A stretch of DNA of 64,000 bases, taken from the NCBI RefSeq assembly GCF_003473545.1, contig NZ_QUCM01000006.1, forward strand, positions 124,001 through 188,000. The letters run 5' to 3'. Below are positions 34,766 through 42,689 of the stretch, piece after piece. The notes under the pieces are model-generated. The model saw only the letters and a program-made list of their open reading frames with translations. It was not told the DNA's origin and made no database searches. The translations under genes and the position numbers were made by a program. Every line of letters begins with the position of its first letter. Position 1 is the first letter of the stretch. Source of the stretch: Clostridium sp. AM22-11AC (lineage in GTDB: Bacteria > Bacillota > Clostridia > Lachnospirales > Lachnospiraceae).

Positions 34766-36199
34766 TTATACATTGATCTGAGCAGTCATTCCCAGAACTT
34801 CTTCGTTTTCCTTTAAGATCGGGTTGATGACTTCCTCTAAGAACTCTTCTACCTGCTTTGGTGCGCGTCCTACATAGCGGGATGGCTCCATAGCCTTCTT
34901 TAAATCCTCTAAGGACAGGTTGAATGCAGGATCTGCTGCGATCAGCTCTAACAGATTATTGTCCTCACCCTTTTCTTTTACGTTTCTGCCTGCTTCCATG
35001 GAAAGCTGACGGATACGCTCATGAAGTTCCTGACGGTCTCCACCTGCCTTTACAGCATCCATCATAATGTTTTCTGTTGCCATAAATGGAAGCTCTGCCA
35101 TCATGTGCTTCTCAATTACCTTTGGATATACTACCAGTCCGTCTACTACGTTTAAGTACAGATCCAGGATACCATCGATAGCTAAAAATCCTTCCGGTAC
35201 GGACAGTCTCTTATTTGCAGAGTCATCCAGAGTACGCTCAAACCACTGGGTAGAAGCAACTAACATTGGATTCATCATATCGCTCATTACGTAGTTGGAC
35301 AGGGAAGCAATGCGCTCGCTGCGCATCGGGTTTCTCTTGTATGCCATAGCGGAAGAACCGATCTGGTGCTTTTCAAATGGCTCTTCTACTTCTTTTAAGT
35401 GCTGCAGAAGGCGGATATCATTGGAGAACTTGTGAGCACTCTGTGCGATACCTGCTAAAACGCTGAGCACACGGCTGTCGATCTTTCTGGAATAGGTCTG
35501 TCCGGATACAGGATAGCAGCCGGAAAATCCCATTTTCTCTGCGATCCGCTGATCTAAACGACGGCATTTTTCATGATCTCCGTCAAACAGCTCCAAGAAA
35601 CTTGCCTGGGTTCCTGTGGTTCCCTTAGAACCTAACAGACGCATAGAACCGATGAGATATTCCAGATCGTCTAAATCCAGCTTTAATTCCATCATCCATA
35701 AGGTTGCTCTCTTACCTACAGTTGTAGGCTGTGCAGGCTGGAAATGGGTAAATGCCAGTGTTGGCTGATTTTTGTACTTATCTGCAAATTTAGCCAGTTC
35801 AGCCAGTACGTTTAATAATTTCTTGCGGACTAACTGCAGAGCCTCAGTCATAATGATCAGATCTGTATTGTCTCCTACATAACAGGAGGTAGCGCCTAAA
35901 TGGATAATGCCTTTTGCCTTCGGGCACTGTACGCCGTATGCGTACACATGGCTCATAACATCGTGACGTACTTCTTTTTCTCTTGCCTTTGCAACATCAT
36001 AATTGATGTCATCTGCATGGGCTTTCAGCTCGTCGATCTGCTCCTGTGTAATATTTAATCCCAGTTCTTTCTCTGTCTCGGCCAGCGCGATCCAGAGTTT
36101 TCTCCAGGTCTTGAATTTCATATCCGGTGAAAAAATGTACTGCATCTCTTTGCTTGCATAACGCTCAGAAAGAGGGCTTACGTATTTATCATTACTCAT
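34766..36199 (-). CDS. purB: Adenylosuccinate lyase
   Basis: A 477-residue fumarase-superfamily lyase used twice in purine synthesis (SAICAR to AICAR, adenylosuccinate to AMP). The signature loop SSAMAYKRNPMRSERI holds the catalytic Ser. Other conserved parts are THFQPAQPTTVGKRA and GATSCYVGDNTDL. AGGAGG lies 8 nt upstream of the ATG. The 190-nt gap to purF holds a promoter candidate and a palindromic repeat. Confidence 0.97.
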   Translation of the reverse strand: MSNDKYVSPLSERYASKEMQYIFSPDMKFKTWRKLWIALAETEKELGLNITQEQIDELKAHADDINYDVAKAREKEVRHDVMSHVYAYGVQCPKAKGIIHLGATSCYVGDNTDLIIMTEALQLVRKKLLNVLAELAKFADKYKNQPTLAFTHFQPAQPTTVGKRATLWMMELKLDLDDLEYLIGSMRLLGSKGTTGTQASFLELFDGDHEKCRRLDQRIAEKMGFSGCYPVSGQTYSRKIDSRVLSVLAGIAQSAHKFSNDIRLLQHLKEVEEPFEKHQIGSSAMAYKRNPMRSERIASLSNYVMSDMMNPMLVASTQWFERTLDDSANKRLSVPEGFLAIDGILDLYLNVVDGLVVYPKVIEKHMMAELPFMATENIMMDAVKAGGDRQELHERIRQLSMEAGRNVKEKGEDNNLLELIAADPAFNLSLEDLKKAMEPSRYVGRAPKQVEEFLEEVINPILKENEEVLGMTAQINV

Positions 36200-36242
36200 T
36201 GGTTTTTCCTCCTGTGCCTGCTTAGTAGGCTTTTTTTACTCA

Positions 36243-36289
36243 TGAACCCCGCGCTAACGCGCTCTACTGTCTGCTCCGCAGACGGTTCA
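36243..36289. repeat. Y-shaped palindromic repeat, copy 1
   Basis: TGAACC (36243-36248) pairs with GGTTCA (36284-36289) around two small hairpins, GCGC-taac-GCGC and TCTGC-tcc-GCAGA. The same plan, with paired base changes, is found at 45603-45649. A further related hairpin (AAAACAA...CTGC-ttc-GCAG...TTGTTTT) follows at 36308-36341. Confidence 0.75.
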
Positions 36290-36356
36290 TTCGTTAACGG
36301 TTTGTGAAAAACAAATGTCTGCTTCGCAGCCGCTTGTTTTCCCCTGCACTCGTTAC

Positions 36357-36385
36357 AGTATAACATATCTGCGTTTTCTAAACAA
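36357..36385 (-). promoter_or_regulatory. Candidate promoter of purB
   Basis: TTGTTT (36380-36385), 17-nt spacer, TATACT (36357-36362) on the minus strand, just past the purF stop. The palindromic repeat would lie in the resulting purB leader. Confidence 0.45.
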
Positions 36386-36389
36386 CCAT

Positions 36390-37838
36390 CTACTTCTCAT
36401 AGCTGCCGCGGATATCTTCTTTTGGCGGCTCGATCGGATAATCCCCGCTGAAACATGCAGTACAGATCGCCTTTCCTCCTGCCATTTCATACAGACGGTC
36501 CAAAGCCAGATAGGATAAGCTGTCTGCCCCTAAAAGTTCACGGATCTCTTCTACTGTACGGTTATGAGCGATCAGCTGGTCTTCTGACGGGATATCGGTT
36601 CCGAAGTAACATGGATGAAGGAATGGCGGCGCACTGATGCGCACATGGACTTCTTTGGCTCCTGCGTCTCTTAACATGCCTACGATCAGGGCACTGGTAG
36701 TTCCACGGACAATAGAGTCATCGATCATGATCACACGTTTTCCTGCCACAGCTTCTTTTAATACATTTAATTTAATGCGGACCGCTGATTCACGGCTACT
36801 CTGTTTTGGCTTGATAAAAGTTCTTCCTACATAGGAATTCTTTACAAAAGCAGTTCCATAAGGAATACCTGACTCCATTGCATAGCCAAGGGCTGCTGCA
36901 TTTCCGGACTCCGGAACGCCCACTACCAGATCTGCATCTACCGGTGAGTCCATTGCCAGAAAACGGCCTGCCTGAATACGGGAATGATATACGCTTACAC
37001 CGTCAAATACACTGTCCGGTCTTGCAAAATAAATATATTCAAAAATACATCTTGCTTCTTTTGCATGATCTGTAAAGCAAAGTTCTTTATTAGAAGCAAT
37101 GCCGTCCTTTGTAATGGTAACGATCTCACCTGGCTCTACGTCACGGATAAATTCTGCACCGATAGTCTCTAAAGCACAGGTCTCAGATGCCAGAATATAG
37201 GCATTATCTCTCTTTCCGATGCAGAGAGGCTTAAATCCAAATGGATCTCTGGCTCCGATCAGCTTTCTTGGGCTCATGATCACCAGGGAATATGCTCCCT
37301 TGATCTTTTTCATAGCTTCTGCCACTGCCAGCTCTACGGTTGGTGTATGGATACGCGCCCTTGCAATGTGATACGCAATGACCTCAGAGTCAATGGTAGT
37401 CTGGAAAATAGCGCCTGTGTATTCTAATTCATGACGCAGCTCCGGTGCATTGACCAGGTTTCCGTTGTGAGCTAACGCCAGGGTTCCTTTTACATAGTTT
37501 AATACCAGAGGCTGCGCATTCTCTCTGGTACTGCTTCCTGCTGTTGAATATCTTACATGGCCTACACCGATATTTCCATGAAGTGGTTCGATCACATCCG
37601 GTGTAAATACTTCGTTGCAAAGACCCATTCCCTTATGCGCACTTACTTTTCCTTTTGGGCCTTCTGTATCACTGACTGCAATACCGCAGCTTTCCTGTCC
37701 TCTGTGCTGAAGAGCAAACAGGCCATAATAAATTGTGGAGGCAACATCATTTCCGTCAAAATCATAAATGCCGAAAACACCACATTCCTCCCGCACTTCA
37801 TCTCCTCTGATATCAAAGTCCATCTGATTCTGGTTCAT
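36390..37838 (-). CDS. purF: Amidophosphoribosyltransferase
   Basis: A 482-residue enzyme committing PRPP to purine synthesis. An 18-residue propeptide ends in REE before the nucleophile Cys19 (CGVFGIYD), as in the Bacillus type. The PRPP loop is VIMIDDSIVRGTT. C-terminal Cys residues (ICTACFSGDYP) with CIFEYIYFARPDS suit the 4Fe-4S cluster of the Bacillus form. The start at 37838 (MNQNQMDF) has AAAGGAAA upstream; an earlier ATG at 37871 would lengthen the propeptide. Confidence 0.96.
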   Translation of the reverse strand: MNQNQMDFDIRGDEVREECGVFGIYDFDGNDVASTIYYGLFALQHRGQESCGIAVSDTEGPKGKVSAHKGMGLCNEVFTPDVIEPLHGNIGVGHVRYSTAGSSTRENAQPLVLNYVKGTLALAHNGNLVNAPELRHELEYTGAIFQTTIDSEVIAYHIARARIHTPTVELAVAEAMKKIKGAYSLVIMSPRKLIGARDPFGFKPLCIGKRDNAYILASETCALETIGAEFIRDVEPGEIVTITKDGIASNKELCFTDHAKEARCIFEYIYFARPDSVFDGVSVYHSRIQAGRFLAMDSPVDADLVVGVPESGNAAALGYAMESGIPYGTAFVKNSYVGRTFIKPKQSSRESAVRIKLNVLKEAVAGKRVIMIDDSIVRGTTSALIVGMLRDAGAKEVHVRISAPPFLHPCYFGTDIPSEDQLIAHNRTVEEIRELLGADSLSYLALDRLYEMAGGKAICTACFSGDYPIEPPKEDIRGSYEK

Positions 37839-37922
37839 TGGTCTTTCCTTTCCGCTTTCGCCTTTTATCACAGTCTTGTCATTTATAAGTCATAACGATA
37901 AAAGAAGTCATTTTCAGTAGAA

Positions 37923-37951
37923 ATTATAATACACGTTTTCTGTGAATACAA
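37923..37951 (-). promoter_or_regulatory. Promoter of purF
   Basis: TTGTAT (37946-37951), 17-nt spacer, TATAAT (37923-37928) on the minus strand, about 85 nt before the purF start. No purine riboswitch or clear PurR box seen. Confidence 0.6.
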
Positions 37952-37995
37952 GCAACAGGATCATTAAAATTCCTAATGAATAAATTCCCTCTGTT

Positions 37996-38367
37996 CTAAT
38001 CAGTCTGTTTTTTCTCCTCCCGGATCTTGAAAAATAACACTTTTCCTTCTTTCAGATAAACAGCAGCGCCTTCTTTTAAAACCGGATTTGCTGTATCATC
38101 ATCCTGTTTTTTTCCAGATTTTTCCAATACATATTGTTCCCGGACTACTTCTTTTTGGATCAGGTATTCCAGGATCTTCTCTTTTCCCGGCCATGGCACA
38201 GAAAGCCCCTGCCAGTTCTCCTGCCCTGTGGCAGAGGTTGAAAACAGAAAAGGTGTCAGAAATAAAAAGAAAGCTAACATTTTACCTTTCTTTTTCTTCT
38301 TTTTCCAGGCTCTCACCCCTGCCTTTCGCATTTTCTTTAATTGTTTCACTGCTTTTCTTTTTTTCAT
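37996..38367 (-). CDS. Small basic exported or membrane-anchored protein
   Basis: A 123-residue protein with a very basic N-terminus (MKKRKAVKQLKKMRK, then KKKKKKGK), one hydrophobic helix (~30-46, LAFFLFLTPFLFSTSATG) and a hydrophilic C-terminal part with EYLIQKEVVREQYVLEKSGK. The helix could be an uncleaved anchor or a signal peptide. AAAGGA lies 6 nt before the ATG. I do not recognise a family. It lies between a lipoprotein gene and purF, all on the minus strand. Confidence 0.65.
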   Translation of the reverse strand: MKKRKAVKQLKKMRKAGVRAWKKKKKKGKMLAFFLFLTPFLFSTSATGQENWQGLSVPWPGKEKILEYLIQKEVVREQYVLEKSGKKQDDDTANPVLKEGAAVYLKEGKVLFFKIREEKKQTD

Positions 38368-38451
38368 GGGAGTCCTTTCCCACGCACTCCAGTTTTATTA
38401 TAGAAAATTTTTATCGTTCCTTCAAGAGTAAAACAGGCTGTAAAAAAAAGC

Positions 38452-38494
38452 AAAAAACTGCCAGGAAAAAGAATTTTCATCTTTCTCCTGACAG
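38452..38494 (-). terminator. Terminator of the small lipoprotein gene
   Basis: Minus-strand ACTGTCAGGA-AAAGA pairs with TCTTT-TCCTGGCAGT and is followed by TTTTTTG. Confidence 0.88.
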
Positions 38495-38550
38495 TCATCA
38501 CTGCAGCGCATATGACAAGTGTGCCTTTGCACGCTCATTGATCACATAAG

Positions 38551-38892
38551 TTACCTGCCTTCCACATCACTTGCTGCATCGGAAGCGCCACGGCTCAGAT
38601 CGTCTGTAAGATCATCGAGCAGCCCTTCTCCGGTAGTCTCGATCTCTCCATTGGTGCCGCCGGTCATGGTGCCATTTTCTCCTTCGCCCCAGCCGGATGC
38701 GGTATCTCCATTCATGCCATTTTCCCCGGTTCCTGCTCCTGTTCCATTTCCAGTCTCAGAAGCCGCCGAGGAAGTGGCACTGTTCTGCTCCGTCCCATTC
38801 ATATTGCCATTTTTTCTTCCTGCACAGGCAGTAAGGGAAAGAGACAAAAGCACAAACATGCATACAAATAAAAACGGTCTGATCTTTTTCAT
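38551..38892 (-). CDS. Small low-complexity lipoprotein
   Basis: A 113-residue protein with a signal ending in the lipobox LTAC (Cys about residue 23). The rest is Gly/Asn/Thr/Glu-rich and probably disordered, ending with LLDDLTDDLSRGASDAASDV, a short helix. AAAGGAG lies 9 nt upstream of the ATG. A terminator follows. Function unknown; no conserved domain seen. Confidence 0.7.
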   Translation of the reverse strand: MKKIRPFLFVCMFVLLSLSLTACAGRKNGNMNGTEQNSATSSAASETGNGTGAGTGENGMNGDTASGWGEGENGTMTGGTNGEIETTGEGLLDDLTDDLSRGASDAASDVEGR

Positions 38893-38974
38893 AAAACATT
38901 CTCCTTTCGTTTACCTGCTATTAGTATGTAACATCAGAGAATGCTTTATAGTGTTAAATTTTTCCAGACAAAAT

Positions 38975-39733
38975 CTACAGCTGCACTACGTCACTCATGT
39001 CGTATAATCCCGGCTCTTTTCCAGCTAAAAATTTTGCTGCTTCCAGAGCGCCTTTTGCGAAAATAGCCTTGGAATACGCTGTATGATTAAAGGTAATGAC
39101 CTCATCTTTTCCGGCAAAGATCACATCATGATCTCCTACAATAGAACCGCCGCGGACAGATGCAATACCGATCTCCTTTGGATCTCTCTTTTCATGAACA
39201 CTGCTGCGGTCATATACATAGTGATACTGATTGCCTAAAGCTTCGTTCATAGACTCGGCCAGTGCAAGGGCAGTTCCGCTTGGAGCATCCTTTTTCTGAT
39301 TGTGGTGCTTTTCCACGATCTCAATATCAAAACCGGAACTAGCCAGTACTTTCGCTGCCTCCTGGACCAGTTTTAATAAAAGGTTTACGCCTAAAGACAT
39401 ATTGGCAGAACGCAGTACTGCTGTCTTTTCTGCTGTCTCTTTTACTTTTTTGATCTGCTCTTCAGAAAGCCCAGTAGTACAAAGTACCAGTCCCAGCTTC
39501 TTTTCTGCGCAGAAATCCATAAGATGGTCTGCTGCCTTTGGAGAAGCAAAATCTACTACTACATCTGCCTCTTCTTTGCATTCCTCTAAGGATGCATAGA
39601 CCGGATATCCATTTTCTTTATCATTTTTAAGATCAATGCCTGCAACAATGGTAAGCCCTTCCATATCCTTTGCCATTCCGGTGATGACCTGGCCCATAAC
39701 GCCGTTGCAGCCATGCATGATGACTCTGACCAT
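38975..39733 (-). CDS. dapB: 4-hydroxy-tetrahydrodipicolinate reductase
   Basis: A 252-residue NAD(P)H-dependent enzyme of lysine/diaminopimelate synthesis. The N-terminal Rossmann start is VRVIMHGCNGVMGQVI, and the catalytic signature EKHHNQKKDAPSGTAL includes the HH pair and Lys. It follows dapA by 43 nt and shares its lysine-riboswitch-controlled transcript. Confidence 0.97.
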   Translation of the reverse strand: MVRVIMHGCNGVMGQVITGMAKDMEGLTIVAGIDLKNDKENGYPVYASLEECKEEADVVVDFASPKAADHLMDFCAEKKLGLVLCTTGLSEEQIKKVKETAEKTAVLRSANMSLGVNLLLKLVQEAAKVLASSGFDIEIVEKHHNQKKDAPSGTALALAESMNEALGNQYHYVYDRSSVHEKRDPKEIGIASVRGGSIVGDHDVIFAGKDEVITFNHTAYSKAIFAKGALEAAKFLAGKEPGLYDMSDVVQL

Positions 39734-39776
39734 TTTTCTTCCCTTTCTCCTGCTGCCCTAAAGAATAGTTTTCTCC

Positions 39777-40661
39777 TTACAGCAGTCCGTATGCCTGTAA
39801 TTCCTTCTTAAGAACTTCCTGATGCTCAGGTTCCATCTCAGTAAGAGGCATTCTCAAAGGTCCTGTTTCTTTTCCTAACAGGTTCATAGCTGCCTTAACA
39901 GGGATCGGGTTTACCTCGCTGAATAAAGCATGGATCAGTGGGATCGCATCTAACTGAAGCTTTGCACTGCGCTTTACATCACCGGCAAAATATGCTGCAC
40001 AGATCTCATGTGCCTGAGCAGGAGCTACATTTGATAATACAGAGATAACACCCTTTCCGCCTAAGGATAATAATGGAACGATCTGGTCATCATTTCCGGA
40101 GTACAAGTCAATACCGCCGTCTGTTAAGTTCATTAAAGTTGCAGTAGCAGAGAAATCACCATTAGCCTCTTTTACGCCAACGATATTATCTACATTTTTC
40201 CAAAGATGAGCGATGGTAGCAGGCTGGATGGTCACACCGGTTCTTCCGGTGATATTGTAAAGAAGCATTGGGATCTTTACGGAATTTGCAACTGAGGAAA
40301 AATGTGCGATCAGACCCTTCTGGGTTGCCTTATTGTAATATGGAGATACTACTAACAGACCGTCAGCACCATTCTTCTCTGCTTCCTGGGACAGATAAAT
40401 AGCAGTCTCTGTGCAGTTAGAACCTGTACCAGCAATTACAGGAATACGCTTCTTTGTAACTTCACATACAAACTTGATAACGTCTAAGTGCTCCTCATGG
40501 GTCATGGTAGATGCTTCACCTGTTGTACCGCAGGCAACAATGGCATCTGTACCTCCTGCGATCTGCTCTTCTACGATCTCCTCTAACTTGTCGTAATTAA
40601 CCTCTCCATTTGCCTTAAATGGTGTGATCAGTGCAACACCGGCGCCTTCATAAATTGCCAT
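39777..40661 (-). CDS. dapA: 4-hydroxy-tetrahydrodipicolinate synthase
   Basis: A 294-residue TIM-barrel aldolase condensing pyruvate with aspartate semialdehyde. The Schiff-base Lys is in NIVGVKEANGD (about residue 163), with GTTGEAST and SPYYNKATQKG near the active site. First coding gene after a lysine riboswitch and AGGAGG ribosome binding site, so lysine represses the dapA-dapB unit. The product also feeds dipicolinate for spores. Confidence 0.97.
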   Translation of the reverse strand: MAIYEGAGVALITPFKANGEVNYDKLEEIVEEQIAGGTDAIVACGTTGEASTMTHEEHLDVIKFVCEVTKKRIPVIAGTGSNCTETAIYLSQEAEKNGADGLLVVSPYYNKATQKGLIAHFSSVANSVKIPMLLYNITGRTGVTIQPATIAHLWKNVDNIVGVKEANGDFSATATLMNLTDGGIDLYSGNDDQIVPLLSLGGKGVISVLSNVAPAQAHEICAAYFAGDVKRSAKLQLDAIPLIHALFSEVNPIPVKAAMNLLGKETGPLRMPLTEMEPEHQEVLKKELQAYGLL

Positions 40662-40774
40662 GTCTTTTCTCCTCCTAAATATAGTAAAATTGTTGGAAAC
40701 ACGCAGTACGCGTCCCCGGATCCACCAGAGTGTTCCTATCGCGACGTGATCTGGAAAAATCTGGTGATCACATC

Positions 40775-40813
40775 AAAAGAAAAGGAAGGGCTGAGGTAAA
40801 TGTCAGCTCTTCC
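40775..40813 (-). terminator. Riboswitch-controlled terminator of dapA
   Basis: Minus-strand GGAAGAGCTGA pairs with TCAGCCCTTCC and is followed by TTTTCTTTT, between the lysine aptamer and dapA. It would form when lysine is bound. Confidence 0.8.
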
Positions 40814-40844
40814 AACGGTTTCGCATCTTCACGAATCTGCTCTT

Positions 40845-41012
40845 TCGGTAGCTCTCCATCCACCCGGATGACAGTCACAAAGTTCTTAACCTTGTGCCCA
40901 GAAAAGACTCTTTCAGGTTTCCTCTTTTCTTCGGCGCTTTTCCCTTTCACCAGACCTTCTTCTGTGCCTGTCACATCCGGCCGGTTACTTTTGATCAGCG
41001 CAACCTCTACTC
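40845..41012 (-). ncRNA. Lysine riboswitch (L-box) upstream of dapA
   Basis: The minus strand reads GTAGAGGTTGCGC at the 5-prime end, then AAAAGTAACCGG, GGTGAAAGGGAAAAGCGCCG, GGGCACAAGG...GACTGTCAT and ends in GGAGAGCTACC, whose GGTAGC part closes P1 with the 5-prime end. These are the conserved lysine aptamer segments in the right order. Terminator and promoter flank it as expected. Confidence 0.93.
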
Positions 41013-41027
41013 TGTTTTATGTTCTTA

Positions 41028-41056
41028 ATATTAGCATTATCAGTTGCAGATGTCAA
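41028..41056 (-). promoter_or_regulatory. Promoter of the dapA riboswitch transcript
   Basis: TTGACA (41051-41056), 17-nt spacer ending TGC, TAATAT (41028-41033) on the minus strand, placing the start of transcription about 10 nt before the aptamer. Confidence 0.85.
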
Positions 41057-41066
41057 CTGTAAATAT

Positions 41067-41576
41067 TTAACCCTCACAGTGTTCATAACGTGTCTGAACC
41101 TTGGTGATCTCGTCTGCGTACTCATCTAATTCCTGAGGATAAACGGTTCCTGTCATGATCAGTTCTGCTTCGGACTGTCTTGCCTGACAGATCAGCGCCT
41201 TTAACTCCTCCAATGAAATAATGCCTTCATCCAGGATCCCCAATATCTCATCCAGGATCAGGATATCGCACTCTCCTGTAACCAGTACCTTTTTTTCGAA
41301 ATTCAAACCATTGCGGATATTGATCCTTGCTTCGTCCTTTTCTTCCTCTGAAAGCTGGTCAAAAAAGATGGGTGATTTTTCAAATCGGAATAATTTGAAC
41401 TCCGGTTCCAGTCGTTTTACGATCTCCATACCTTCTGTTTCCATGGAACCCTTTAAAAACTGTACCATGATGACTGTTTTCCCTTTTAAAAGAGCGGTCA
41501 CACCTCGTCCTAAGGCACTTGCGGTCTTTCCTTTTCCAGGTCCGCAGATCACCTGTATCAGATTTTCTTTCATCAT
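41067..41576 (-). CDS. cobO: Cob(I)alamin adenosyltransferase (CobA/BtuR type)
   Basis: A 169-residue P-loop protein that adds the adenosyl group to corrinoids, giving coenzyme B12. The Walker A is CGPGKGKTASALGRG and the Walker B ILILDEILG, as in CobA/BtuR. The ATG at 41576 has GAGGTG 4 nt upstream. No other cobalamin genes are nearby, so it may serve salvage. It lies between dapA's promoter and the SSB-like gene. Confidence 0.92.
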   Translation of the reverse strand: MMKENLIQVICGPGKGKTASALGRGVTALLKGKTVIMVQFLKGSMETEGMEIVKRLEPEFKLFRFEKSPIFFDQLSEEEKDEARINIRNGLNFEKKVLVTGECDILILDEILGILDEGIISLEELKALICQARQSEAELIMTGTVYPQELDEYADEITKVQTRYEHCEG

Positions 41577-41701
41577 TCTGCACCTCATGTCTGTTCTCTC
41601 ATGTGAGCATTTTTCAAAACCACTCTAGCACAATTTATGTAATAATGCAAATATTTCTTACGATTTCCAGAAGATTTTCCTGCCTAAATATGAAAATTTA
41701 T

Positions 41702-42331
41702 TTAAAATTCATCACACTCCAGCTTGCTGATGGATACTTCATAAGCAATACGCTTCTCACATTCTGTCTCCGTGATCTTCTTTGTATACTCCCGGCTCTG
41801 GACTCTTCCCCAGATACGGACCCTTGTTCCAACCTCAAAGCCAGAAGCAAAACGGGCATTACGGCCCCAGCTGATACAAGGGATATAATCTGATTTTCCA
41901 TAAGGACGGTTTACAGCTAAAAGAAGGTCTGCGATCTCTCTTCCAAGAGGTGTTTTGCGGTAGATCGGCGCCTTGCAGATATAGCCGTCTAAGAAGATCT
42001 GGTTCGTCTTTGTGTAATCGGTAAATTCATCCATAAAATGGATCTCACGTACAAATACCGATAACATCAGGCGGTTTTTAGTACCTTCGTGACGGTTATA
42101 GGAACGGAACTGGCCAACGGCTTCCATGGTACAGCCCTTATAGTCCTTATGTACATCCACAAGCCGCTCAGAAACCATTAAAGGAATGATATCCGCCTGT
42201 TCACTTAAACGGTTGACAGATAATTCTACCATATAAAAGCCTTCTCCAAAGACCTCATGGCTGAATGTGAAATCTGATACGATCTCTCCGATCACACTTA
42301 CCTTGTTGTTTTCGATCATTTTTTCTGTCAT
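41702..42331 (-). CDS. Single-stranded-DNA-binding-like protein with two OB folds
   Basis: A 209-residue protein with two OB-fold regions: ~7-100 (NNKVSVIGEIVSDFTFSHEV) and ~105-205 (NQIFLDGYICKAPIYRKTPL then IADLLLAVNRPYGKSDYIPC), the second being the typical SSB pattern. Ordinary bacterial SSB has one OB fold and an acidic tail; this has two and ends in LECDEF without a clear DDDIPF tail. Role in DNA repair or replication is inferred. The start at 42331 (MTEKMIEN) has GAGGAG 7 nt upstream. Confidence 0.8.
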   Translation of the reverse strand: MTEKMIENNKVSVIGEIVSDFTFSHEVFGEGFYMVELSVNRLSEQADIIPLMVSERLVDVHKDYKGCTMEAVGQFRSYNRHEGTKNRLMLSVFVREIHFMDEFTDYTKTNQIFLDGYICKAPIYRKTPLGREIADLLLAVNRPYGKSDYIPCISWGRNARFASGFEVGTRVRIWGRVQSREYTKKITETECEKRIAYEVSISKLECDEF

Positions 42332-42366
42332 AGTACTTCTCCTCTTCTTTTCCATTTTTATTTTAT

Positions 42367-42536
42367 GATACCAGGGTCAAAAGGTGGGAAATCCGACGCA
42401 AGCTTGCTTGCAGGAGGATTTATCAACTTGGGACCCGCCAAAAACATGAGTAAGAAGCCATTTTTTGAAGAAAAATGAGCGGATTACGAATGTTTTTAGG
42501 ATTGCGTGAGTGCAACGCACGTAGCAATCCGGTATC
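42367..42536. repeat. Modular MITE-like repeat, copy A
   Basis: A 170-bp repeat bounded by GATACCAG and CCGGTATC. Inside are a palindromic module around GCAAGCTTGC, a ~70-bp module (from CCGCCAAAAACATGAG to GAATGTTTTTA) and a hairpin module (ATTGCGTGAGTGC...GCAAT). Copy B at 48284-48420 shares the first two modules inverted; copy C at 45352-45450 shares the first and third. Confidence 0.8.
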
Positions 42537-42611
42537 TTGGGGGCCATGTACCTTTGGACACCTACATAGATAATTTATGAAAAGATGAAAAGAAATAGAC
42601 CGGATATGCAT

Positions 42612-42666
42612 AAAAATCCACCTCTGTTTTCCGACATAAAACGACAGGAGAAACAGCGGTGGATCT
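42612..42666 (-). terminator. Terminator of the calcium ATPase gene
   Basis: Minus-strand ATCCACC-CTGTTT pairs with AAACAG-GGTGGAT, followed by TTTT, 24 nt after the stop. Confidence 0.85.
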
Positions 42667-42689
42667 TACATATGATTTCCTAACAATAT

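Noticed and set aside
36215..36237. Plus-strand terminator just upstream of purB (GCCTGC-tta-GTAGGC then seven T)
   Set aside because: No plus-strand transcript would reach it. It may instead be a leader hairpin of purB on the minus strand, but evidence is thin.
40768..40974. A 68-codon minus-strand ORF before dapA
   Set aside because: It lies across the lysine aptamer and its terminator, and its sequence is explained by conserved riboswitch segments.
42423..42611. Small ORF over repeat copy A
   Set aside because: It falls within the repeat and the terminator region; no ribosome binding site, and copy B does not keep it.
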